Of a stretch of DNA of 64,000 nucleotides, positions 44,577-52,793 are shown piece after piece. Made by a program: the position numbers and the translations under genes. The stretch lies in contig CAWGKA010000009.1 in the NCBI GenBank assembly GCA_963823045.1, positions 62,001-126,000 of the forward strand, read 5' to 3'. This stretch comes from JADLGL01 sp963823045 (GTDB lineage: Bacteria > Pseudomonadota > Alphaproteobacteria > Rhizobiales > Kaistiaceae). Under the pieces are notes generated by a model. That model saw only the letters and a list, made by a program, of their open reading frames with translations, was not told where the DNA came from and ran no database searches. The stretch's first letter is position 1; each line of letters opens with the position of its first letter.

Positions 44577-45325
44577 CTAGGAGATCGGGTAAGGCGGTTC
44601 GGGTATCGCTTGATGCGCGCTGCGAAGGGCTTCCGACCAGGTCGTGCGGAGATTTTCGAAATAGGGTTCGCTGAATCAATGCGATGCTGCGTGCCGACAC
44701 GGATGGCGTCCCGCTTGATAACGGCGAGATCGATCGGCATCCCGACGGCGAGGTTGGAGCGCATCGTCGAATCCATCGAGATCAGACCGAGCTTGATCGC
44801 GTCGGGAATGGTCGTCTCCACCGTCACCGCGCGATCGAGGATCGGCTTTCCGTATTTGTGTTCGCCGATCTGAAGATAGGGCGTGTCGGGTGTCGCCTCG
44901 ATGAAGTTGCCGGCGTCATAGACCATGAAGAGACGCAACTGACCGCCATGCACCTGTCCACCGAGCAGCAGCGTCACATCGAAGCCGCCATTGTCGCCGG
45001 TGAAGCCTTTCGTCGGCGCGAGCATCCCGTGCGCTTCCTGGACGGCGCGGCCGACGAGATGGGCGCATTTGAACATCGACGGCACGGTGAAGATGGACTC
45101 GACCTCGCCGGTGCTGCGGTTCTCGAACCCCTCGGTGAGGAGACTGACGACGGTCTGGCTGGTGGCGAGATTGCCGGCGGTCCCCAGGACGATCGCCCGG
45201 TCACCCGGGATGTCGAAGATGTTGAGCTTGCGGAAGACGGCAATGTTGTCGACGCCCGCATTGGTGCGTGTGTCGGCGATCATTGCCAGTCCCTCGCGGA
45301 CCAGGATGCCAACGCAATAGGTCAT
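44577..45325 (-). CDS. Anbu proteasome-type protease, frameshifted near 44658
   Basis: About 249 residues. MTYCVGILVREGLAMIADTRTNAG at the N-terminus gives the Thr2 nucleophile expected after Met removal, with Asp18 and conserved SMDSTMRSNLAVG later. This is the Anbu/bacterial proteasome homologue family, which forms self-compartmentalised helical or ring assemblies. A missing base near 44658 shifts the frame; restoring it gives NPYFENLRTTWSEALRSA and a stop at 44577. Last gene of the ATP-grasp/alpha-E/transglutaminase/Anbu operon, 94 bp after the transglutaminase gene. Substrate unknown. Confidence 0.88.
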
Positions 45326-45419
45326 TTCACGCGGTCTCCGCAGCGCCAGTGTGCGCAGTCATACAAGGCAGCATAGGCGGCGGGAAGACAGCGCGGCGCA
45401 ACACCGCCGGCTTTCCTCA

Positions 45420-46229
45420 TCAGAGTCCGATGTCTTCCACGGCAAGCTTGACGCTCAGCGCTTCTTCGGTGCCGCCATGGCGGGCGCCACGGATGGGCGC
45501 GGCACCGAGATAGTCGAGCCCGACCGCCACGCGCGCATAGGCGTCCGTGGCCGAAACGCCGTTGGCCGGATCGAAGGCGACCCAGCCCAGACCGGGCACC
45601 AGAGCCTCCGCCCAACCATGGCCGGCCTCTTGCTCGCGCTCGTCGGCGTGGTGGAAATAGCCGCCGACGTAGCGCGCCGGGATGCCGAGATGGCGCGCGG
45701 CGGCAATGAAGATATGGGCGTAGTCCTGGCACACGCCGTGGCCGGCCGTGAACGCCTCCGTGGCTGTCGTCGTGACGTCGGTGCCTCCGGTATCAAAGCG
45801 CAGGCGGTTGTGGATCGCGCTGTTCAATGTGTGCAGGATCGAAAGCTGATCCTTCTCGCGGGCTGTGACGTCTTCGGCGAATTGCCGGATCTCGGGATTG
45901 GCGTGAGTCAGCGCGGTGTCGCGCAGGAAGATGGTCGATGGAAAGCGCTCGACCTGACCGCTGACGGCGCCGTGCGTGTCCTCCGTCTCGACCTCGCCCA
46001 AAGCCGTGACGGTGAGATTGCCGATCGGGCCTGCAAGCGCGAAGGAATGGACGATATTGCCGAACGCGTCCTTGGCCTCGCGCAGATGGCAGTCCTGGTC
46101 GACCTCGACGCGCCAATCGACGACGAACTGGCCGTTATGGCCGCGCGGCGTCAGGCGCAGAACCTGCGTCACCGACTGGGCCGGCGTCGCATAGGCATAA
46201 GTCGTTTCATGTATGATCCGGAGGCGCAT
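45420..46229 (-). CDS. Transglutaminase-like cysteine protease family protein
   Basis: 269 residues, no signal peptide. The catalytic triad is visible as Cys in GHGVCQDYAH, His in AGHGWAEA and Asp in WVAFDPANG. The N-terminal half (MRLRIIHETTYAYATPAQSVTQVLRLTPR) is the bacterial transglutaminase N-terminal domain. It may make or cut amide or isopeptide bonds. It is 12 bp downstream of the alpha-E gene in the Anbu operon. Confidence 0.93.
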   Translation of the reverse strand: MRLRIIHETTYAYATPAQSVTQVLRLTPRGHNGQFVVDWRVEVDQDCHLREAKDAFGNIVHSFALAGPIGNLTVTALGEVETEDTHGAVSGQVERFPSTIFLRDTALTHANPEIRQFAEDVTAREKDQLSILHTLNSAIHNRLRFDTGGTDVTTTATEAFTAGHGVCQDYAHIFIAAARHLGIPARYVGGYFHHADEREQEAGHGWAEALVPGLGWVAFDPANGVSATDAYARVAVGLDYLGAAPIRGARHGGTEEALSVKLAVEDIGL

Positions 46230-46241
46230 CGGTCGCGGCGA

Positions 46242-47183
46242 TCAGCTGAGATACTGCTCAGCGATCGCTTGGCCGAGTCTGGCATTCTCGGCGACGAAAT
46301 CGGTGAGGAATTCATGGAGGCCGTTGCGGAAGACATCATCGATGTTGGCGTTGGCGAGGCGCGTCCTGATCGAGCGCGCCAGCCGCTGCGCCGGACCTTG
46401 CCGGCCGATGCTGCTGGCTAGTTCATCAAGCGTTTCGCGGATCACGTCGTAGCAGGCGGCCAGCGACCGCGGGAGCTCCTTACGCAGGACGAGCAAGTCA
46501 GCGATCAGCCACGGCTTGAGGCTCTGATGGTAGACCCAGTTGTAAGCCGTGTTCGCGCCGACGATCCGCAGGATAGACGACCATTGGAAGTAGTCGATGC
46601 CGCCGCCGATCTTCGCGTTTTCGGGAAGCAGAAGATGGTACTTCACGTCTAGGATGCGCGCCGTGCTGTCGGCGCGCTCCAGCATGACGCCAAGCCTGAA
46701 GAAGAAATAGCTCTCATGCCGCAGCATCGTGCGATAGGCGGAGCCGTCGAGGCGCAGCGCCGCCTCCTTCACCCGACTGAGAAAATCGTCGCGCCCGGAG
46801 CGACCCAAATTGCGGCCGTCGATGCGGCGAAGGTCGAGCCAAGCCGTGTTGATCGCTTCCCACATCACCGCCGTCAGCGCCGTACGCACCGCTCGGGCAT
46901 TGGTCCGAGCCCGATCCAGGCACATTTTTATGCTGGACTCATTGTCGGTGGAGAAGGCGAGAAACTCCAGTACGGTTTCTGCGGTGGCCTCGTCGCAGGT
47001 CTCCTCGAACGCCTGCAGGTTGCCAGTTGCGGCCACGGCTGACACCCATTCGTTCGATTCGCCTGAATAGGACAGCGGCATCGCCGAAAGGCGGTTGGCG
47101 GTTTCGAGAATGCGCGCGGTGTTGTCGGCCCGCTCGATATAGCGCGCGAACCAAAACAGGCTGGCTGCCGTCCGACTCAACAT
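46242..47183 (-). CDS. Alpha-E domain protein
   Basis: 313 residues, all-helical. MLSRTAASLFWFARYIERADNTARILE at the start, with a second SYFFFRLGVMLERADSTARILD repeat, is the alpha-E signature with repeated ERAD(N/S)TARIL motifs. Function unknown, but consistently encoded with circularly permuted ATP-grasp and transglutaminase proteins. It lies 34 bp downstream of the ATP-grasp gene. Confidence 0.93.
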   Translation of the reverse strand: MLSRTAASLFWFARYIERADNTARILETANRLSAMPLSYSGESNEWVSAVAATGNLQAFEETCDEATAETVLEFLAFSTDNESSIKMCLDRARTNARAVRTALTAVMWEAINTAWLDLRRIDGRNLGRSGRDDFLSRVKEAALRLDGSAYRTMLRHESYFFFRLGVMLERADSTARILDVKYHLLLPENAKIGGGIDYFQWSSILRIVGANTAYNWVYHQSLKPWLIADLLVLRKELPRSLAACYDVIRETLDELASSIGRQGPAQRLARSIRTRLANANIDDVFRNGLHEFLTDFVAENARLGQAIAEQYLS

Positions 47184-47217
47184 GCGTTGAAGCTCCGTAC
47201 GGGGATGTGCTGCGCCG

Positions 47218-48636
47218 TCATACGTCCACCACCCAGGTGTCTTTGGTCCCGCCGCCTTGGCTGGAATTGACGACGAGCGAGCCTTGGCGCAACGCTACAC
47301 GGGTAAGGCCGCCGGGAACGATGCGCACATTGTTGGCGCCCGTCAGCACGAAGGGCCGCAGATCGACATGGCGCGGCGCGATCCCCTTGGAGACAAAGGT
47401 CGGCGAGGTCGACAGCGCCAGCGTCGGCTGGGCGATGAAGTCACCCGGATTGGCCTTCAGCTTGGCGGCAAATTCCGCGCGCATCGCCTTGCTCGCGGAC
47501 GGACCGATCAACATGCCGTAGCCGCCGGAACCAGACACCTCTTTGACGACAAGTTCGGCGAGGTGATCGAGGACATAGGCGAGCGCGTCGGGTTCGCGGC
47601 ACCTCCAGGTCGGAACGTTCTGCAGCAGTGGCTCGGCATCGAGATAGAACCGGATGATCTCCGGCATGTAGGAATAGACCGCCTTGTCATCGGCAACGCC
47701 GGTGCCGATGGCGTTGGCCAGCGTGATGGTTCCGGCGCGCGCTGCCGATACCAGTCCCGGCACACCCAATGCCGAGTCGGGGCGAAATGTGAGCGGATCG
47801 AGGAAGTCGTCGTCAATGCGACGGTACAGAACGTCGACGCGCTGAGGCCCTTCGGTAGTGCGCATATAGACCGTGTCGTCGCGGACGGTGAGATCGATGC
47901 CCTCAACGAGCTCGATGCCCAGGCGGTCGGCGAGAAAGGAATGCTCGTAATAAGCGCTGTTGTAAGGGCCCGGCGTCAGCAGCGCGACGGTGGGTTCGCC
48001 AGGCGCCGACTTCGGCGCAACCGACTTCAATGTCGCCAACAGTTCATCCGGGTAGTTGTCGATCGGAGCGACGCGGCTTTCGGCGAAGAGATCCGGCAGC
48101 AACCGCATCATCGCCTCACGATTCTCAAGCATGTAGGAAACGCCCGAAGGCGTGCGGGCGTTGTCTTCCAGGACGTAGAAGGTTTCAGCGTCGGTGCGGA
48201 CAATGTCGATGCCAGCGATCATCACGTAGATGTCGTGCGGCACCTTGAGCCCGACCATTTCCGGCTTGAAATGCGGGTTGCGGTAGATGAGGTCGGCCGG
48301 GATGATTCCGGCCTTGAGGATCTCGGCGGGGCCATAGAGGTCGGTGAGAAAGGCATTGATAGCGCGGACGCGCTGCTCCAGGCCGGCCGACAGCTTTGTC
48401 CATTCCGCGGTGGTGAGAATGCGAGGGATGATGTCGAACGGGATGATGCGCTCGTCGGCGGCGGCATCGCCATAGACGGCGAAGGTAATGCCTCCTCGGC
48501 GGAATAAGAGCTCCGCCTCTCCCTGCCTGAGCTTGAGAATATCCCGGGGCGTGGCCGCGAGCCAGTTCTTGAGACCTTGGTATCCCGCACGGCACGTGCC
48601 GTCAGGCAGGTCCATTTCATCGAATGCGGTTGGCAT
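47218..48636 (-). CDS. Circularly permuted type 2 ATP-grasp protein
   Basis: 472 residues from the ATG at 48636. Family stretches are FRRGGITFAVYGD, ERIIPFDIIPRIL, RVRAINAFLTDLYGPAEILKAG, VLEDNARTPSGVSYMLENR, LTPGPYNSAYYEHSFLA, RRIDDDFLDPL, VVKEVSGSGGYGMLIGP and HVDLRPFVLTG. ATP-grasp enzymes ligate carboxylates to amines; this permuted class probably makes a small peptide or amide. First gene of the Anbu operon, suggesting it makes or tags a product that the transglutaminase-like and Anbu proteins process. Confidence 0.93.
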   Translation of the reverse strand: MPTAFDEMDLPDGTCRAGYQGLKNWLAATPRDILKLRQGEAELLFRRGGITFAVYGDAAADERIIPFDIIPRILTTAEWTKLSAGLEQRVRAINAFLTDLYGPAEILKAGIIPADLIYRNPHFKPEMVGLKVPHDIYVMIAGIDIVRTDAETFYVLEDNARTPSGVSYMLENREAMMRLLPDLFAESRVAPIDNYPDELLATLKSVAPKSAPGEPTVALLTPGPYNSAYYEHSFLADRLGIELVEGIDLTVRDDTVYMRTTEGPQRVDVLYRRIDDDFLDPLTFRPDSALGVPGLVSAARAGTITLANAIGTGVADDKAVYSYMPEIIRFYLDAEPLLQNVPTWRCREPDALAYVLDHLAELVVKEVSGSGGYGMLIGPSASKAMRAEFAAKLKANPGDFIAQPTLALSTSPTFVSKGIAPRHVDLRPFVLTGANNVRIVPGGLTRVALRQGSLVVNSSQGGGTKDTWVVDV

Positions 48637-48828
48637 CGGGTCCTTTTTTTGGCGTTTCCTCCTGATCCTAACCGCCAAGCATAGAAAGTGCCAAGCCTCG
48701 GCCTTGTTGGTCGCTTTCTACCGTCCCCAGCACGTTTTTTTTGCGGCCGCCGAAACCCGGCGCGTTCGGCCCCCGTAGCTCCCAATTGGCCCGGAAGGAT
48801 CCGGGTGAACCCAATGGGAGAAGTCATC

Positions 48829-49401
48829 ATGAACGTTACGAAGACCACCCGCGCCGCCGCTGCGGCAATCCTGATCGGTGGCGCCGCGCTTTCCGCCGGT
48901 GCCATCGCACAAGAGAACCCGATGGTCGGCGGAGCGCCGATGTATCCGACCATGAACATCATCGAAAATGCCGTGAACTCGGCCGACCATACGACGCTGG
49001 TCGCCGCCGTTCAGGCCGCCGGTCTTGTCGAGACGCTGGAGGGCCCCGGCCCGTTCACCGTCTTCGCCCCGACCAACGAGGCTTTCGCCAAGCTGCCCGA
49101 GGGCACGGTCGAGACCCTTCTCGAGCCTGAGAACCTCGCAACCCTGCAAAAGATCCTCACCTGCCACGTCGTCGCCGCCGACGTCATGTCGGCCGACATC
49201 ATGGACATGATCGCCGCCGATGGCGGCACGCATGAAGTGGAGACCGTCGGCGGCTGCATGCTGCAGCTGAGCCTCAACGACGACGGCATGGTGCAGATTA
49301 CCGACGAGCGCGGCGACGTCGCAACCGTCACGATCGCGGACGTCGTCCAGTCGAACGGCGTCATCCACGTCATCGATACGGTGCTCCTTCCTGCCGAATA
49401 G
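48829..49401 (+). CDS. Secreted fasciclin-domain protein
   Basis: 190 residues from the ATG at 48829 after a GGGAGAA ribosome-binding site; an ATG at 48814 is possible. Signal peptide (AAAAAILIGGAALSAGAIAQ), then one FAS1 domain: TLVAAVQAAGLVETLEGPGPFTVFAPTNEAFAKLPEGTVETLL, ILTCHVVAADVM, and VTIADVVQSNGVIHVIDTVLLP. FAS1 domains mediate adhesion. Lies convergent to an ECF sigma/anti-sigma pair of the kind that controls fasciclin genes in mycobacteria (SigK/RskA with MPT70/MPT83). Confidence 0.93.
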   Translation: MNVTKTTRAAAAAILIGGAALSAGAIAQENPMVGGAPMYPTMNIIENAVNSADHTTLVAAVQAAGLVETLEGPGPFTVFAPTNEAFAKLPEGTVETLLEPENLATLQKILTCHVVAADVMSADIMDMIAADGGTHEVETVGGCMLQLSLNDDGMVQITDERGDVATVTIADVVQSNGVIHVIDTVLLPAE

Positions 49402-49445
49402 CCACTGCCGGGCGCCATCGCCTCCTGGAGGCGCCCAAGCCGGAG

Positions 49446-49475
49446 CCCCGCGCCACCAGATGGCGCGGGGTTCTC
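49446..49475 (+). terminator. Intrinsic terminator after the fasciclin gene
   Basis: CCCCGCGCCA and TGGCGCGGGG form a perfect 10-bp stem with a 5-nt loop, followed by TTCTCTT. It lies 45 bp after the stop and before the convergent anti-sigma stop. Confidence 0.85.
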
Positions 49476-49485
49476 TTATGTCGCG

Positions 49486-50199
49486 CTAGTCCGGCGCCTG
49501 GAGAAGGGTGCCGGTGTAGATCACCTCGCCGGTCGGCGCGCCCGTCGGCGACCCGCCGAGTGGCTCGTCGGTGATGGCGAAGACGGCGTTCATCGGACGG
49601 AAGTCCGGAATGCGGTCGACCGGCACGACGATCTCCTCGCCGACATGATCCACGACGCCGAGCGACAGCGGCGGCTCGCCGTCGCCGATATACCAGAGCT
49701 CGTTGCTGCGTCCCGGCTGGGCCTCGGCCGCCACTGAGCGCACCGCGACAGTGCCGGTGGCGAGGTCAACATTGACGAGAAGGGCCGGCAGATCGCCGCC
49801 GCGACTGACGACGGCGACATATTGCTGACCCGGCGGCGTTGGATTGGTGGGCGGACCTGTGACGACGAGGACGGCAAGGCCGGCGGCAACGACGCCGGTC
49901 ATGAGCGTTGCCGCCTTCCAGGCCGAGAGGCGCCGGCGAAGGCCCGCGACTGGGTCGTTCGCCAGCGGCCGCGGCGCGCTTTCGCCAACGGCTGCAGCGA
50001 TGTTGCTCCACGCAGACGCCGGCGGGCGCACCGGGGCAACCGCGTCGTCCAGCGGCGCCAACCGCGCCTGCCAATCGCGCAGCAATGCTGCGAGTTCGGG
50101 ATCGCCGGCGAGCGCCCGTTCGAACGTGCGGCGTTCTACCTCGGGCAACGTCCCGAGGACGTATTCGCCGGCCCATGCGCTCTTTTCTTCAGACGTCAT
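49486..50199 (-). CDS. Anti-sigma factor, RskA family
   Basis: 237 residues from the ATG at 50199, overlapping the sigma stop (ATGA). N-terminal anti-sigma domain (EKSAWAGEYVLGTLPEVERRTFERALAGDPELAALLRDWQARLAPLD), one TM helix (AATLMTGVVAAGLAVLVVTG) and a periplasmic RskA C-terminal domain (ELWYIGDGEPPLSLGVV, AVFAITDEPLGGSPTGAPTGEVIYTG). It should hold the ECF sigma factor at the membrane until a periplasmic signal triggers proteolysis. It lacks a zinc HxxxCxxC motif. Confidence 0.9.
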   Translation of the reverse strand: MTSEEKSAWAGEYVLGTLPEVERRTFERALAGDPELAALLRDWQARLAPLDDAVAPVRPPASAWSNIAAAVGESAPRPLANDPVAGLRRRLSAWKAATLMTGVVAAGLAVLVVTGPPTNPTPPGQQYVAVVSRGGDLPALLVNVDLATGTVAVRSVAAEAQPGRSNELWYIGDGEPPLSLGVVDHVGEEIVVPVDRIPDFRPMNAVFAITDEPLGGSPTGAPTGEVIYTGTLLQAPD

Positions 50200-50746
50200 G
50201 ATCCGTCCAGACAACTCTTGAGCTTTGCCAGACTGCGGTGGAGCCAGGTCTTGATCGTCCCCACCGGCTTGTCGAAACGAAGGGCAAGCTCCTCACGCGA
50301 ATAGCCGAGACAGTAGGCGAGCGCGACGCAGTCCTGCTGCGGCGGCTCGAGCCCCTCGAGGCAATCGCGGAGCGCCTTCCGCTCCAGCGGGTCGCCGTCG
50401 CTCACCCCCATGTCCATTGCGTCGATCAAGGCCTGACCCTCATCATCCATGCCAAGCGCAATGTCCCGCCGACGACGGATTGCGTCGATGGCGGCATTGC
50501 GCGCAACCGAAGCCAGCCAGGTCTCAGGCCGCCCCGCGGCGGCCGAATAGGAATCCGCCGAGTTCAAACCTTGATGAAGGCCTCCTGCAGGACATCCTGG
50601 GCCAAGCCGGGTTCACGACAAATACGCAGGATGATGCCGTAGAGTTTCGCGCTCGTCGCTTCGTAGAGCGCACGGAACGCCTGCCGATCCCTGAGTGCGG
50701 TCGCGGCAAGGAGGCTTTCCAGGCTGGAGGTGTCTTTCGTCAGCAA
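50196..50746 (-). CDS. ECF sigma factor, frameshifted near 50566
   Basis: About 184 residues. Region 2 reads FRALYEATSAKLYGIILRICREPGLAQDVLQEAFIKVW, then PETWLASVARNAAIDAIRRRR, and region 4 reads LEPPQQDCVALAYCLGYSREELALRFDKPVGTIKTWLHRSLAKLKSCL. A missing G near 50566 breaks the frame after AFIKV; restoring it gives WNSADSYS. It directs RNA polymerase to envelope-stress-type promoters and is translationally coupled to its RskA-type anti-sigma. The fasciclin gene is a probable target. Confidence 0.9.
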
Positions 50747-50829
50747 CAGGCTTCACGACGCTTGGCGGTCGAAGGCGAGGCTAGCAGCGTCGCTGGCTGA
50801 GGCCAAAACGCGATGCGCTGCCTGTCGGT

Positions 50830-50903
50830 TGGAGCGGGTGAAGGGAATCGAACCCTCGTCATCAGCTTGGGAAGCTGCAGCTCTACCATTGAGCTACACC
50901 CGC
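50830..50903 (-). tRNA. tRNA-Gly (anticodon TCC)
   Basis: Cloverleaf on the minus strand: acceptor GCGGGTG/CACCCGC, D-arm AGCTCAATGGTAGAGCT, anticodon loop CTTCCCA, T-arm GGGTTCGATTCCC, with TCCA at the 3' end encoded. Reads GGA and possibly GGG codons. Confidence 0.97.
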
Positions 50904-50949
50904 ATCTGGTCCGGAAGATAATCGGGCAGTGGCCGGGCCGCAATCGGCG

Positions 50950-51510
50950 TCAGACGCCGAGCAGCGCCGCGATCTTGAGAACGGTGTTCCAGTTGCGGCC
51001 GGTGCCGCGGACGCCGCCGAGCTTCCTTTCAATGATGGTGATGGTGAGTTTCGAACGGCCGATGCCGTCGGGATAGACGGCAAAGAGGTCACGCCCGCGG
51101 AGTTCGACGCGCTCGCTGCCGACGATGGCGGCGCGGAGAGCCTCCAACGCGCCCGCGCCAGGCGCGTCGCCCTTCAGCGGCAGCACGACGAGGTGCGCGG
51201 GATCCGCCCCGGCCTCCTTCTGGAAGGGATTGGCCGCGATGAGCGCCCGCCACTCCTCCGGCGTGCGCAGAATGAAGTCCGTTTCGAGCCCGAGGCGCGC
51301 CTTTGCCTCTTTCTCAAGCAGTGCGGACAGCGCTGCCGTCGATCTGCCCTTCGCATCGGCGAAGACGAGATTGCCGCTCTGCAGCAGCGTCTTCACGTCG
51401 GTGAAGCCGAGCCCTTCGGCGAAGGCGCGGAGATCGGCCATCGGCAGGCTGTTGCCGCCGACATTGACGGCCCGGAGCAGTGCGACGCGGAGGTTGGATC
51501 GCGATGCCAT
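50950..51510 (-). CDS. DUF1697 family protein
   Basis: 186 residues. RVALLRAVNVGGNSLPMADLRAFAEGLGFTDVKTLLQSGNLVF at the start and GIGRSKLTITIIERKLG...RNWNTVLKIAALL at the end are the family's hallmark. It is a small cytoplasmic protein of unknown biochemical function. Its start is 2 bp from the stop of the dCTP deaminase gene. Confidence 0.93.
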   Translation of the reverse strand: MASRSNLRVALLRAVNVGGNSLPMADLRAFAEGLGFTDVKTLLQSGNLVFADAKGRSTAALSALLEKEAKARLGLETDFILRTPEEWRALIAANPFQKEAGADPAHLVVLPLKGDAPGAGALEALRAAIVGSERVELRGRDLFAVYPDGIGRSKLTITIIERKLGGVRGTGRNWNTVLKIAALLGV

Positions 51511-51512
51511 TG

Positions 51513-52593
51513 TCAGCGGAAATGCTTCGACAGCTTCAGGCCCTGCGCCTGATAGTGCGAGCCGATGCCGGTGCCGTAGAGAAAGGTTGGGCGCTCGGCC
51601 ATCTTCTCATAGACGAGGCGGCAGACGGTCTGGCCGTGTTCGAGGATGAAGGGCACCTCGCGGCTGCGTACTTCGAGAACGGCGCGGCTGCCTGCGCCGC
51701 CGGAATCGGTGAAGCCGAAGCCGGGGTCGAAGAAGCCGGCATAATGGACGCGGAACTCGCCGACGAGCGGATCGAACGGAACCATCTCGGCGGCGTAATC
51801 GGGCGGCACCTGCACGGCCTCGCGCGAGACGAGAATATAGAACTGGTCAGGATCGAGAATGAGTTCGGGCCGGCCGCGCGCTTCGATCGGTTCCCAGAAA
51901 TCGAGCTGCTCCTGAGCGCCCCTGGCGTCGACATCAATGAGGCCGGTGTGGTGCTTGGCACGGTAGCCGACAATGGTGCCTGCCGGCTGACCGAGGTCGA
52001 TCGACATGACGAGGCCGTTGTCGATCACCGGCGTGCCGTCGATCAGCGGATCGGTGGCATGAAGCGCGCGCAGCTCGGCGTCGGTGAGGCGCGGGCGGCC
52101 GCGGCGAAAGCGGATCTGCGACAGGCGCGAGCCGGTGCGGATGACGATGGGGAAGGTCTGCGGGCTGATCTCGAGATAGAGCGGCCCGTTATAGCCGGCG
52201 GGCACCGAGTTCGAAGACGCGGGCGCGGTCGGCGATGACGCGGGTGAAAATGTCGAGTCGGCCGGTCGAGGATTTCGGGTTGGCCGAGGCGGAGATATCG
52301 GCCGGTAGCCGCAGGCCTTCAAGCAGCGGCACGATATAGACGCAGCCGGTTTCGAGAACCGCGCCCTTGGTGAGGTCGATCTCATGCAACCGCAAATCGG
52401 CGATGCGGTCGGCAACCGTCCGCTCAGGCCCCGGCAGGAACGAGGCGCGGACGCGGATGGCGACGTCGCCGGCGCGAAGGTCAAGGCTTGCCGGCTGGAT
52501 CTGGTCCGTGTCGACGGGAATCCGGGTGCGGATGCCGCCAGTGTCGGCCAGCGACCGGATCGCCTGCGCTGGAAGGATACCGTCAGCCGCCAA
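51513..52593 (-). CDS. dcd: 2'-deoxycytidine 5'-triphosphate deaminase, frameshifted near 52207
   Basis: About 360 residues from a TTG at 52593, preceded by GAGGAAGAAGAGG. The N-terminal half (GILPAQAIRSLADTGGIRTR..., QIQPASLDLRAGDVAIRVRASFLPG) and C-terminal half (PAGYNGPLYLEISPQTFPIVIRTGSRLSQIRF, ... EVPFILEHGQTVCRLVYEKM) each resemble one dCTP-deaminase/dUTPase fold, as in the long alphaproteobacterial Dcd. It converts dCTP to dUTP. One extra G near 52207 breaks the frame after ARVFEL; removing it gives VPAGYNGP. Confidence 0.88.
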
Positions 52594-52683
52594 AACCTCT
52601 TCTTCCTCCGCCTGAGTTGAGCCGGAGGCTTAACCGATGGCGGAATTGACGCCAAGGAGGAAGCGGCCTAAGAGCCTAGTGAT

Positions 52684-52739
52684 CCCGTGGTCCTTTGAGC
52701 CGGCCGGCTTGCTGCCACGTTAAATAAGTCGCTAAAAGG
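52684..52739 (+). promoter_or_regulatory. SAM-II riboswitch
   Basis: The compact alphaproteobacterial SAM-II aptamer is nearly consensus: GTGGTCCTTTGAGCC, then GGCCGGCTTGC, GCCACGTTAAA, AAGTCGCTAAAAGG. The 5' loop CCTTT pairs with AAAAGG to form the pseudoknot that binds S-adenosylmethionine. It precedes metZ and should turn it off when SAM is high. Confidence 0.95.
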
Positions 52740-52752
52740 CCGGGCGGACGAT

Positions 52753-52777
52753 AACCCGGCCCCTGGCCGGGTTTTTT
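52753..52777 (+). terminator. Riboswitch-controlled terminator before metZ
   Basis: AACCCGGCC and GGCCGGGTT form a 9-bp stem with a CCT loop and six Ts. Its left arm CCCGGCC (52755-52761) can pair instead with GGCCGGG at 52738-52744, whose first two Gs belong to the SAM-II pseudoknot. This gives an antiterminator excluded by SAM binding. Confidence 0.9.
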
Positions 52778-52793
52778 GTTGGCGGAGACGCAC

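Noticed and set aside
47257..48507. 416-codon plus-strand frame opposite the ATP-grasp gene
   Set aside because: Antisense shadow; family motifs are on the minus strand.
50196..50746. Programmed frameshifting in the ECF sigma gene
   Set aside because: The sequence AAGGTTTGAACT has no classic slippery heptamer with stimulatory structure, and similar indels occur in unrelated genes throughout the window.
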